Part shown: one piece after another, positions 56,161 through 64,000 of the stretch
How positions within the stretch are numbered: position 1 is the first letter of the stretch
Layout of the letters: every line of letters begins with the position of its first letter
DNA from: an uncultured beta proteobacterium
Lineage (GTDB): Bacteria; Pseudomonadota; Gammaproteobacteria; Burkholderiales; SG8-41
Reading direction: 5' to 3'
Assembly (NCBI GenBank): GCA_903889565.1
Contig: CAISYC010000005.1
Location: forward strand, 142,921-206,920
Length of the DNA: 64,000 nucleotides
Notes under the pieces: model-generated
Told to the model about the DNA's origin: nothing
Seen by the model: the letters and a program-made list of their open reading frames with translations, nothing else
Databases searched by the model: none
Program-made: the position numbers and the translations under genes

Positions 56161-57144
56161 ATGAGCCGTATCAGTCGTTACGCAGGCGTGCTGCCCCGCC
56201 TCACTTGCCTTTTGGCCTTGTTGTTGCCGGCAATCGCCGCACAGGCCCAGAACTATCCGAACAAAGTGGTGCGCTACATCATCACCGACGCCGCCGGCGC
56301 CGGCACCGATGTGCTGGGGCGCATCATCGCCGAGGGGCTCTCCAATCTCTACGGTCAACAGGTGATCGTCGACAACCGCCCGGGTGCGGGCGGCAATCTC
56401 GGCGCCGATCTCGCCGCGCACGCGCCGGCCGACGGTTACACGATGCTGCAGATCGCCACCACGCACGCGGTCAACGCGACACTCTACAAAACGCTCGGCT
56501 ACGATCTGGTGCGCGACTTCACGCCGGTCGCGCAAATCGCCTCCGGCCCGTCGATCATGGTGGTGCCGGCGACATCGCCGGCAAAAACCGTCGGCGAATT
56601 CGTCAAATACGCAAAATCAAAAGCCGGCGAACTCACCTATGCATCGGCGGGTTCAGGCACCTGCAGCTTTCTCGCCGGCGAATTGTTCCGCCGCCAGATG
56701 GGCCTCGACATGACGCATATTGCCTACAAGGGCGGACCGCCCGCGGTCACCGCCGTGATGTCGGGCGAAGTGTCGGTCTATTTCGCGCCGCTGTCGGCGG
56801 TCATGCAGCAGATCGGCCAGGGCCGTTTGCGCGCGCTCGGCGTGACGTCGCTACAGCGCTTGAGTTTTCTGCCCGATCAACCGACGGTCGCGGAAAACGG
56901 CGCGCCCGGTTATCAGTTCTCGTGCTGGTACGGCTTGATGGTGCCGGCGAAAACGCCGCCCGCCGTGGTTGAAACCATCCACGCCTCGCTGCTGAAAGTA
57001 TTAGCGACACCCGCGGTGCAGAAAAAACTCACCGATCTCGGCTACATCGCCGTCGGCGACAAACCCGCAGCCTTCGGCGCGCACATCAAGGCGCAGATCG
57101 AAGCGATCCGGCCGATTGCCAAAGATTTGCCGCAACCGCAGTAG
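56161..57144 (+). CDS. Bug/TctC-type solute-binding protein
   Basis: QNYPNKVVRYIITDAAGAGTDVLGRIIAEGLSNLYGQQVIVDNRPGAGGNLGADLAA. Confidence 0.93.
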   Translation: MSRISRYAGVLPRLTCLLALLLPAIAAQAQNYPNKVVRYIITDAAGAGTDVLGRIIAEGLSNLYGQQVIVDNRPGAGGNLGADLAAHAPADGYTMLQIATTHAVNATLYKTLGYDLVRDFTPVAQIASGPSIMVVPATSPAKTVGEFVKYAKSKAGELTYASAGSGTCSFLAGELFRRQMGLDMTHIAYKGGPPAVTAVMSGEVSVYFAPLSAVMQQIGQGRLRALGVTSLQRLSFLPDQPTVAENGAPGYQFSCWYGLMVPAKTPPAVVETIHASLLKVLATPAVQKKLTDLGYIAVGDKPAAFGAHIKAQIEAIRPIAKDLPQPQ

Positions 57145-57200
57145 TCGCGCAGGCGACCCGCCGGCAATTGAGTTCGATGCAGGCGGGTCGCCTGCGCTAC
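57145..57200. repeat. Palindromic repeat 'gcaggcgacccgcc ... ggcgggtcgcctgc'
   Basis: gcgcaggcgacccgcc and inverted gcaggcgggtcgcctgcgctac; a related palindrome recurs at 58007-58033. Confidence 0.65.
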
Positions 57201-57213
57201 AGGGAGGTAATCC

Positions 57214-58011
57214 ATGCCAAACGACCACCGGATCGAAGCGAACAACGAAGAAGCAACAGACTTTCTGTTGACGCTGCGCCGGGTGACGTTCGCCGACCCG
57301 CTGCATTGGCTCGCGCGCGGCACACGCGACTTCCTGCGCGCGCCGGCCATCGGTCTCTTCTTCGGCGGCTGCTTCGTCGGCATGGGCTGGGCGCTGGTCA
57401 TCGCGTTTCACAACGCGCCGGCCATAGTGCTGGGGCTTTCCGCGGGATTTCTCCTCGTCGGCCCCTTTCTCTGCATGGGTCTTTACTTCGTGAGCGACCT
57501 GCTGGAGCGCGGCCAGCGCCCGCGCCTCATCGACGCCGCGATGGCGTGGCGCCGCAAGCTCGACACGCTGGCGATCTTCGGCGTCATGCTGCTGGTGCTC
57601 GAGATGCTGTGGGCGCGCGCCTCGCTCGTCGTCTTTGCGCTCTCGTTCAGGGGCAGCATGCCCGACTTCTCCGACACGCTCAAAAGTCTGGTCGATCCGC
57701 GCAACATCGACTTCATCCTCGCGTGGATGGCGCTGGGCAGCGTATTTGCCACCATCATCTTCGCCGTAAGCGTGGTCAGCATCCCGATGATTCTCGACCG
57801 GCGCACCGATGCGATCACCGCCGGCCTGACGAGCATCCGCCTCGTTCTCACCCAGCCCGTGGTGATGCTCTGGTGGGCGGCGATCATCACGGTCCTCGTC
57901 GTGCTTGCCATGCTGCCCGGCTTCGCCGGCCTGCTGGTCGTCGGTCCGATCCTGGGCCATGCGTCGTGGTACGCCTATCGCGCCGCGGTCGAGCCGCGGG
58001 CGCAACAGTAG
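57214..58011 (+). CDS. DUF2189-type integral membrane protein
   Basis: DFLRAPAIGLFFGGCFVGMGWALVIAF...GPFLCMGLYFVSDLLERGQRPRL; multiple membrane segments. Confidence 0.82.
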   Translation: MPNDHRIEANNEEATDFLLTLRRVTFADPLHWLARGTRDFLRAPAIGLFFGGCFVGMGWALVIAFHNAPAIVLGLSAGFLLVGPFLCMGLYFVSDLLERGQRPRLIDAAMAWRRKLDTLAIFGVMLLVLEMLWARASLVVFALSFRGSMPDFSDTLKSLVDPRNIDFILAWMALGSVFATIIFAVSVVSIPMILDRRTDAITAGLTSIRLVLTQPVVMLWWAAIITVLVVLAMLPGFAGLLVVGPILGHASWYAYRAAVEPRAQQ

Positions 58012-58133
58012 CGCAGGCGACCCGCCTGCGCTAAAAAACCGTAGGGCGGATAAGGTGCGCAGCGCCGTCATCCGCCGAATGGGTAAAGACACTTGCGACA
58101 CTTGCGGCGCGATGCGCTTCGCTTATTGCGCCC
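58007..58133. repeat. REP/MITE-like palindromic repeats upstream of the toxin-antitoxin module
   Basis: gtagcgcaggcgacccgcctgcgcta and gtagggcggataaggtgcgcagcgccgtcatccgccgaatg...gcgcttcgcttattgcgcc. Confidence 0.65.
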
Positions 58134-58179
58134 CACGGAGCTGCCCACGCGACGTCACTTTCGGTACACCATTATTGCC

Positions 58180-58200
58180 ATATTACGCGCCGCGTAATAT
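58180..58200. promoter_or_regulatory. Perfect palindrome, putative autoregulatory operator of the toxin-antitoxin module
   Basis: atattacgc-gcc-gcgtaatat immediately upstream of ATG 58209. Confidence 0.6.
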
Positions 58201-58208
58201 CATGGCAC

Positions 58209-58487
58209 ATGATCCAGTCGTTCAGGTGCAAAGACACCCAGGCGCTGTTCGAGGGAAAAAGCGCCAGACGGTTCAAGTCTTTTGCATCGGTGGCCGAGCG
58301 CAAGCTCGCCCAGCTTGACGCCGCGCAAACGCTGGATTTTCTGCACGCGCCGCCGGGCAATCGATTGGAGGCACTGAAAGGCAACCGTAAAGGTCAGCAC
58401 AGCATTCGCATCAGCGACCAGTGGCGCATCTGCTTCGTGTGGACGGCCGTTGGTCCGACAAACGTCGAAATCGTCGATTATCACTGA
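58209..58487 (+). CDS. higB: HigB/RelE-family toxin
   Basis: MIQSFRCKDTQALFEGKSARRFKSFASVAERKLAQLDAAQTLDFLHAPPGNRLEALKGNRKGQHSIRISDQWRICFVW. Confidence 0.92.
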   Translation: MIQSFRCKDTQALFEGKSARRFKSFASVAERKLAQLDAAQTLDFLHAPPGNRLEALKGNRKGQHSIRISDQWRICFVWTAVGPTNVEIVDYH

Positions 58488-58505
58488 TACCACTGAGGAT
58501 TCATT

Positions 58506-58814
58506 ATGGCTCGTCCCGTCAACAGAATGCGCCCCGTTCATCCGGGCGAAGTGCTGCGCGAAGATTACCTGGCCCCTCTGGGGCTAAGTGTCAACGCGCT
58601 CGCGGTCGCGCTTGGCGTGCCGGCCACGCGCATGCATGAAATCGTCAAGGAACGCCGGGCCGTGAGCGCTGATACTGCGATGCGACTTGCAAGATATTTC
58701 GGCGGTGATGCGGCGTCATGGCTCGCACTGCAGGCCACCTACGATCTCAAGACGCTGCCAACCCGCCAGCAGATCGAACGGCGCGTGCAGGCGCGGGAAA
58801 ATGCAGCGGCTTAG
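58506..58814 (+). CDS. higA: HigA-family antitoxin (HTH)
   Basis: MRPVHPGEVLREDYLAPLGLSVNALAVALGVPATRMHEIVKERRAVSADTAMRLARYFG. Confidence 0.92.
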   Translation: MARPVNRMRPVHPGEVLREDYLAPLGLSVNALAVALGVPATRMHEIVKERRAVSADTAMRLARYFGGDAASWLALQATYDLKTLPTRQQIERRVQARENAAA

Positions 58815-58826
58815 CTTGTAGCTCGC

Positions 58827-58909
58827 GTAGGGCGTATCAGGCGCGCAGCGCCGTCATCCGCCGAATGAAAATCTGCGCATAAGGCGCAATGCGCTTCGCT
58901 TATTGCGCC
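58827..58909. repeat. Second copy of the gtagggcg...tattgcgcc repeat downstream of the toxin-antitoxin module
   Basis: gtagggcgtatcaggcgcgcagcgccgtcatccgccgaatg...aaggcgcaatgcgcttcgcttattgcgcc, closely matching 58041-58133. Confidence 0.7.
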
Positions 58910-58932
58910 CACAACCAACCGATTGAACACCC

Positions 58933-58981
58933 ATGTCCGCACAAATCAATGACCTCCCCTTCGAAGGCGTAAAAGTCCGGT
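58933..58981 (+). pseudogene. Relic 5' end of a CoA-transferase gene (MSAQINDLPFEGVKVR*)
   Basis: 44-nt segment about 80% identical (35/44 by hand) to the start of the intact gene at 59072. Confidence 0.7.
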
Positions 58982-59058
58982 AGGTTGGGCTGACGAAGGA
59001 AGCCCAACACCCGTATTTGCAACAATTTTGTTGGGCTTCCACTGTCAGCCCAACCTAC
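58980..59058. repeat. MITE/REP-like nested inverted-repeat element
   Basis: gtaggttgggctgac (58980-58994) / gtcagcccaacctac (59044-59058), with inner pair ggaagcccaaca / tgttgggcttcc. Confidence 0.75.
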
Positions 59059-59071
59059 GAATTAAAAATCT

Positions 59072-60259
59072 ATGTCAGCCTCAACAAATAACCTGCCTTT
59101 CGAAGGCGTAAAAGTTCTCGACCTCTCGCAAGGCATCGCCGGCCCCTATTGCGGCATGCACCTCGCGCGCAACGGCGCCGATGTGATCAAGGTCGAGCCG
59201 CCGGGCGCGGGCTGCTGGAGCCGACTGCTCGGCAAGCACACGGGCGACCAGACCGCGCATTCGGTCATCGTCAACCGCGCCAAGCGCTCGCTCGCGGTCG
59301 ATCTCAAAACCGCCGAAGGTGTCGCCATCGTGCAGAAGCTCGCCGCCGAATGCGACGTGCTGATCCAGAACTACCGCGTCGGCAAGATCGACAAGTTCAA
59401 GCTCGATTACGCCAGCGTGCGGAAAACGAACCCGAATATCATCTACCTCTCCATCACCGGCTTCGGCGCGACCGGCCCGCGCGCCGATCAGGCGGCGACG
59501 GACTCGGTGATGCAGGCTTACACCGGGCTGATGTCGATCAATCGCAGCCCGGCGGGCGTTCCGCAGCGCATCGAAATGCTGGCGATCGATTTCTCGACCG
59601 GCCTTTATACCTTCCAGGCGGTCGCCGCCGCGCTCTACCGCAAGGCGATGAAAGGCCGCGGCGCGCACATCGAAACCAGCCTGCTCGAATGCGCGCTCGC
59701 GCTGCAGGAAGGCGCGATGATGGAACACCATCTGCAAGGCGGCGCCGCCGAACCCATCGGCATGCCGGTCGGCATGTTCAAAACCAAAGACGGTTACATG
59801 AGCGTCAACGCGCGGCGCGACGAACATTTCAAACGGCTATGCAAACTGCTCGGCAAGGAAGAATGGATCACCGACCCGCATTACGCCGATGCGCGCGCGC
59901 GCGTGCTCAATCGCGAGCAACTGATGGCCGACCTGCGGCCGTTCTTCGAAACCAGGACCACCGACGAATGGGTCGAGCTGCTCTCCGGCATCGACATCCT
60001 GATCGCCAAGGTCAACACCTACGACGATCTCTTCAACGACCCGCAAGTGCATGCGGTCGATGCCGTGCGCTGGGTCGAGAACGACACGCTCGGCCGCGTG
60101 CCGATGGGCAACATCTGCGGCCAGCAACCGCCGGCGACCGGCGATCGTCTCGCGCATGCACCGCATGTGGGCGAGCATACGCGGGAGATCTTGGGCGAGA
60201 TGGGGTACGGCAGCGCCGAGATTGAAAAGCTCGGTGTTTCGGGTGTTGTCGGGTGCTAG
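59072..60259 (+). CDS. CaiB/BaiF family CoA-transferase
   Basis: LPFEGVKVLDLSQGIAGPYCGMHLARNGADVIKVEPPGAGCWSRLLG. Confidence 0.93.
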   Translation: MSASTNNLPFEGVKVLDLSQGIAGPYCGMHLARNGADVIKVEPPGAGCWSRLLGKHTGDQTAHSVIVNRAKRSLAVDLKTAEGVAIVQKLAAECDVLIQNYRVGKIDKFKLDYASVRKTNPNIIYLSITGFGATGPRADQAATDSVMQAYTGLMSINRSPAGVPQRIEMLAIDFSTGLYTFQAVAAALYRKAMKGRGAHIETSLLECALALQEGAMMEHHLQGGAAEPIGMPVGMFKTKDGYMSVNARRDEHFKRLCKLLGKEEWITDPHYADARARVLNREQLMADLRPFFETRTTDEWVELLSGIDILIAKVNTYDDLFNDPQVHAVDAVRWVENDTLGRVPMGNICGQQPPATGDRLAHAPHVGEHTREILGEMGYGSAEIEKLGVSGVVGC

Positions 60260-60347
60260 CGGCGCCAGGCTCTGCTTGCGGCCATAAGCGGTCGGCCGCG
60301 GCTACAATCGAATTTTCTTTTCTGATCCCGTAAACCGGAGTTAATCA

Positions 60348-61319
60348 ATGCGGAAATTTGCCCGACTTGCCATCGTTATGGTGGCATCAACCCATCTGTT
60401 GTTTGCCGCTGCGCCGGGCCGGGCCGATAGCGATTTCAAAGTGACCCTGCTTGGCACCGGCACCCCGATACCCAATAAAGACCGTTTCGGCCCCAGCACC
60501 CTCGTTGAGGCCGGCGATCTGAAATTGCTGTTCGATGCCGGACGCGGTGTGCCGATTCGTCTTCAGCAGATCAATCTTCCATCCGGCAAAATCAGTGCGC
60601 TGTTCCTGACCCACTACCATTCGGATCACACCTCGGGGATTGCGGATATCTGGCTGACGGGGTGGTTGCCGCCGCCGTTCGGGCGCCGCAACACGCCTTT
60701 CCGCGTGATCGGGCCGGTCGGCGCAAAAACATTGATGTCGAATCTTGAAAAGGCCTATGCGCTCGACATCAAGATACGTCTCGACGATGAAAAGCTGCCG
60801 CCGGAAGGTATTGCAACGGCAGTGGATGAATTCGACCGCGACGGCGTTGTCTTTGAAAAAAATGGCGTCAAGGTAATCGCCTTTACGGTCGATCACGGCG
60901 CGGCCATCAAACCGGCCGTCGGCTACCGAATTGAATACAAGGGGCATGCGGTCGTGATCTCGGGCGACACCCGTTACGATCAGAACGTCATCAAATACGG
61001 CACCGGCGCCGACTTGCTGGTGCACGAAGTGGGCAGTGCCCGCCCCGAGCTGCTCGCAGCGAGCGTGCCCGTGCAGCGGATCATTGCCCACCACACGACG
61101 CCGCGCGAAGCCGGCATGGTGTTCGCTCAGGCAAAACCGAAAATGGCCGTCTATTCACATCTGGTTTTTCTGGCCGGCGAAACTATTGCCGAGCAAACAC
61201 CCGAAGACATTATTGCCGAAACACGCCAGAGTTACGATGGGCCACTGATGGTGGGCGAAGATCTGATGTCGTTTGATATCGGCGATACCGTCACGGTCCG
61301 ACCCCGCGGGGCACCATAA
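60348..61319 (+). CDS. Exported MBL-fold metallo-hydrolase (RNase Z/arylsulfatase-like)
   Basis: FKVTLLGTGTPIPNKDRFGPSTLVEAG...LFLTHYHSDHTSGIADIWLTGW; HxHxDH motif; signal peptide. Confidence 0.9.
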   Translation: MRKFARLAIVMVASTHLLFAAAPGRADSDFKVTLLGTGTPIPNKDRFGPSTLVEAGDLKLLFDAGRGVPIRLQQINLPSGKISALFLTHYHSDHTSGIADIWLTGWLPPPFGRRNTPFRVIGPVGAKTLMSNLEKAYALDIKIRLDDEKLPPEGIATAVDEFDRDGVVFEKNGVKVIAFTVDHGAAIKPAVGYRIEYKGHAVVISGDTRYDQNVIKYGTGADLLVHEVGSARPELLAASVPVQRIIAHHTTPREAGMVFAQAKPKMAVYSHLVFLAGETIAEQTPEDIIAETRQSYDGPLMVGEDLMSFDIGDTVTVRPRGAP

Positions 61320-61444
61320 GTTTCGGAGGGCGGGCAGCGTGCTGCTCACGTGTTCAATTAGCGCCTGCGTTCGGCGCGTAAGGTGTTGCAGGGTGTTACT
61401 CTGCATTCCCCTTTTAATTTTTCGTCCGTTACGGAGCATTCAAC

Positions 61445-62512
61445 ATGATTCCTGCCGTCGTACGCAGCCTGATGGCCGGTGCCGTGCTGGCGCTTGCAGC
61501 GCTGGCCTCGACCGCCCCCGCGCAAGCACAGGCGCTGCACCCGCTGCCGCCGGACTTTCTCGTCAAGCTCACGAACATCGACACCTCCGCCGACGAGATC
61601 GCCGCTGCGGTGACGGCGATCAGGAAAGCGGACCTGACCTATTCGTTGTTTACGCGGAATCGCGTCAAGGAGGCGATCGCGCGCGCGGAACAGCAGTTGC
61701 CGGCGCTGAAGACGCAGACCGCGAGCCTGCGGCGCGAAGAATCGCTGAGCCTGCTGCTGTCGACGCGGACGACCTTCTCCGAGGCACAGCGCAACGCCGG
61801 CTCGATCTCCGCCATCCTGCACGAGGTGACGGCACGCAGCCCGTCGGAAGCGGACACGCTTAAGAAATTGCTGGCTAACCTAGACGGCGTAATCGCCCGC
61901 CTCGACGCGGCGCTCAAGCAGTTCGACAGCGGCGCGATGGCGCTGTCGGCACTGACCTCATCCGCGCCCCCGGCAGCAGCGGCTGCATCCGTCACCACGC
62001 CAACGCCGGCCACGTCGGCTACAGCGCCGGCGCCCGCCTCACCGGCCCCCGCGCCAGCACAGGCGCTGCACCCGCTGCCGCCGGTCTTCCTCGTCACGCT
62101 CACGAACATCGACGCCTCCGCCGAAGAGATCGGCGCCGCGGTGACGGCGATCAAAAACGCGGACCTGAGCTATTCGATGTTCTCGCGGAACCGCGTCAAA
62201 GACGCCATCGCGCGCATGGAACAGCAGTTGCCGGTGCTGAAAACGCAGACCGCGAACCTGCGGCGCGAGGCGTCGCTGAGCCTGCTGCTGTCGGCGCGAA
62301 CCACCTTCTCCGAGGCACAGCGCAATGTCGGCGCGATCTCCGACGTTCTGCACGATGTGACCGCACGCAGCCAGATGGAAGCGGACACGCTCAAGAAATT
62401 GCTGGCCAACCTGGACGGCGCCATCACCCGCCTCGACGCCGCCCTCAAGCAGTTCGACAGCGGGGCGACGGTGCTGCTGGACAAGCGGGCCACGGCCAAG
62501 CCCAACCCCTGA
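61445..62512 (+). CDS. Exported protein of unknown function with two tandem ~135-aa repeats
   Basis: QALHPLPPDFLVKLTNIDTSADEIAAAVTAIRKADL... and QALHPLPPVFLVTLTNIDASAEEIGAAVTAIKNADL... separated by a Pro/Ala/Thr linker. Confidence 0.82.
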   Translation: MIPAVVRSLMAGAVLALAALASTAPAQAQALHPLPPDFLVKLTNIDTSADEIAAAVTAIRKADLTYSLFTRNRVKEAIARAEQQLPALKTQTASLRREESLSLLLSTRTTFSEAQRNAGSISAILHEVTARSPSEADTLKKLLANLDGVIARLDAALKQFDSGAMALSALTSSAPPAAAAASVTTPTPATSATAPAPASPAPAPAQALHPLPPVFLVTLTNIDASAEEIGAAVTAIKNADLSYSMFSRNRVKDAIARMEQQLPVLKTQTANLRREASLSLLLSARTTFSEAQRNVGAISDVLHDVTARSQMEADTLKKLLANLDGAITRLDAALKQFDSGATVLLDKRATAKPNP

Positions 62513-62635
62513 GGCGAGGCCAATACAAATCAAAGCACCACGATCCACGCGGGCAACAAGCTGCCCACGCTACCGTGCTGTTTTGGGCCTGGGCATAATG
62601 GCAGCACCCTTACCAATCATGACAGGAGCGCAGCG

Positions 62636-62866
62636 ATGAAAGAAAAATTGGCTAACTGGTTGCCGCCTATCTTTTGCGCGATTCTGTCTGTCATCACCGT
62701 CGACGCATCTGCCTCAAGTCCGTCTGGAACGGCGGGAATCACTGCATTCGTCTGCTTCATTCCGATGTGCTTTTTTTTCGCGGCGCTGAACACCACCCGT
62801 TTGGAACGCGAGATTCGCACTCTCCGTGATCAGATCGCGAAACTGCAGCCGGAATCGACGCCTTGA
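62636..62866 (+). CDS. Small membrane protein of unknown function
   Basis: Two hydrophobic segments and a basic/coiled C-terminus; ribosome-binding site aggagcg before ATG. Confidence 0.55.
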   Translation: MKEKLANWLPPIFCAILSVITVDASASSPSGTAGITAFVCFIPMCFFFAALNTTRLEREIRTLRDQIAKLQPESTP

Positions 62867-62913
62867 AATCCGGTTCCGGGCGTTGATCCGCATAGGGCGC
62901 CCGGCGGCGGCAA

Positions 62914-63570
62914 TCAAAACGGCGGCGGACACCCGACGCGCAGCGGCAAACCCGACACGGGATCGCTGAATTCAATCTCGCAGGCGTGCAGCATCAGGCG
63001 CTCTGCCTTGGCACAGGATGCCGGCGTGCCGTAAAAATCGTCGCCGATGATGGGATGCCCCATCGCCTCCATGTGCACGCGCAACTGGTGCGAACGTCCA
63101 GTGACAGGGTCGAGCTCGATGCGCGACACTGCGCGCGCGGTGTTGATGTCGATCACGCGATAGCGTGTCAGGCTGGGCCGGCCCGCAGCGTGATCGACGC
63201 GCTGCTTCGGCCCCTCGACGGTCATGGGCAGATCGATCTCGCCCTCTGCGGCCGCTGTCCAGCAGCCATCGACCAGCGCCTGATAACGCTTGTGCACGCG
63301 GCGTTTTTGAAATATCAGGCTCAATGCACGCAAAGCGTCGGCGCCGCGCGCCATGACAACGATGCCCGAGGTGCCCATATCAAGGCGATGCACGATCAGC
63401 GCATCGGGATATTCGGCCTGCACGCGACGCGACAGGCAGTCTTCCTTGCCGGCGCCGCGCCCGGGCACGCACAGCAGGCCACTGGGTTTGTTGACGACGA
63501 TCAGTTGCGCGGTGAGGTGGAGGATGTCCAACCCGTGGTGCGCGGGTGGGCGGTAGGGCGTCGAGGGCAT
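62914..63570 (-). CDS. RluA-family pseudouridine synthase
   Basis: LIVHRLDMGTSGIVVMARG (HRLD motif), VNKPSGLL, GRSHQLRVHMEAMGHPIIGDDFYG. Confidence 0.93.
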   Translation of the reverse strand: MPSTPYRPPAHHGLDILHLTAQLIVVNKPSGLLCVPGRGAGKEDCLSRRVQAEYPDALIVHRLDMGTSGIVVMARGADALRALSLIFQKRRVHKRYQALVDGCWTAAAEGEIDLPMTVEGPKQRVDHAAGRPSLTRYRVIDINTARAVSRIELDPVTGRSHQLRVHMEAMGHPIIGDDFYGTPASCAKAERLMLHACEIEFSDPVSGLPLRVGCPPPF

Positions 63571-63648
63571 GCGGCGGATTGTCTCATTGGGGAGAGAATC
63601 GCTAAAACCGAGGGGCGCAATGCACTTCCTTCTTGAACCCTACAAAGC

Positions 63649-63898
63649 TTACAAATTGCGTTTGCGTTCTAGCCATTTATAGTCGCGTTCATCAATATTT
63701 CCCGATTCGATACGCTCGAAATGGTCCTCTTGTGTCCAAACGCCGTCCGCAAGAACCGAAAGAAGCTTGATTGCCCCCTCGGGTGGGCTCGCTCCGTCAA
63801 AATGTGTTTCAGGTAATTCGTATTGAGTAGCGACGAAATTGAGGACAAACGTTATCGCTCTGAGCTTCCCTCGGTTTTTCGTCTTCCAAGGTCGTGGT
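63649..63898 (-). pseudogene. Protein of unknown function, apparently truncated at its 5' end by the adjacent IS3-family element
   Basis: Own translation: ...RPWKTKNRGKLRAITFVLNFVATQYELPETHFDGASPPEGAIKLLSVLADGVWTQEDHFERIESGNIDERDYKWLERKRNL*; frame stays open into the insertion-sequence edge with no start codon. Confidence 0.55.
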
Positions 63899-63899
63899 C

Positions 63900-64000
63900 T
63901 TAAGCCGCCATTTTCTGCCCATGCTGCTTTGTGATCCAGTCCTGCAGGAACTGAACCGGCGAACGGTAGTCGAGCGTGGAATGACGGCGACTGCGGTTGT
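63900..64000 (-). mobile_element. IS3-family transposase (integrase core) C-terminus, continues beyond window
   Basis: Own translation: NRSRRHSTLDYRSPVQFLQDWITKQHGQKMAA*; typical IS3 OrfB C-terminus ('RRHSTLDYRSPVQF'). Confidence 0.8.

Noticed and set aside
1-64000. CRISPR arrays, rRNA or tRNA genes, prophage genes
   Set aside because: No regularly spaced repeats and no recognisable rRNA/tRNA or phage structural sequence were seen; a tRNAscan/Infernal run would be needed to be certain.

Overview
This is a 64 kb, GC-rich proteobacterial chromosomal window, most likely betaproteobacterial/Burkholderiales-like. It is dominated by a catabolic accessory region. I count 14 genes for Bug/TctC-type periplasmic solute-binding receptors, with no TctA/TctB membrane genes in the window. 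They are interspersed with CoA-transferases, MmgE/PrpD proteins, alpha/beta-hydrolases, cupins, an amidohydrolase, an acyl-CoA ligase, an enolase-superfamily enzyme and three tandem PQQ-dependent dehydrogenases. Housekeeping-like modules at the left include marC (partial), a diheme cytochrome, ubiU-ubiV-ubiT (O2-independent ubiquinone synthesis), cbpA/cbpM and trxC. The most striking content is selenium-related. (i) A probable selenoprotein gene (26472-27017) is split by automatic ORF calling at an in-frame UGA. It has a UGSC-family-like 'ADU-GAC-TSWSVHD' context and a perfect 8-bp hairpin about 11-29 nt after the UGA, as expected of a bacterial SECIS. (ii) A divergent senB/senA-like pair (18993-21298) is predicted to make selenoneine. 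Other notable items are an unlisted 47-aa four-cysteine protein, a repeat element next to a relic duplicate of a CoA-transferase 5' end, a higBA-type toxin-antitoxin module flanked by repeats, a Fur-box-preceded FTR1 iron-uptake cluster, and an IS3-family transposase fragment truncating a gene at the right edge. No rRNA, tRNA or CRISPR was recognised. All calls come from reading sequence and the supplied translations; no database search was run.
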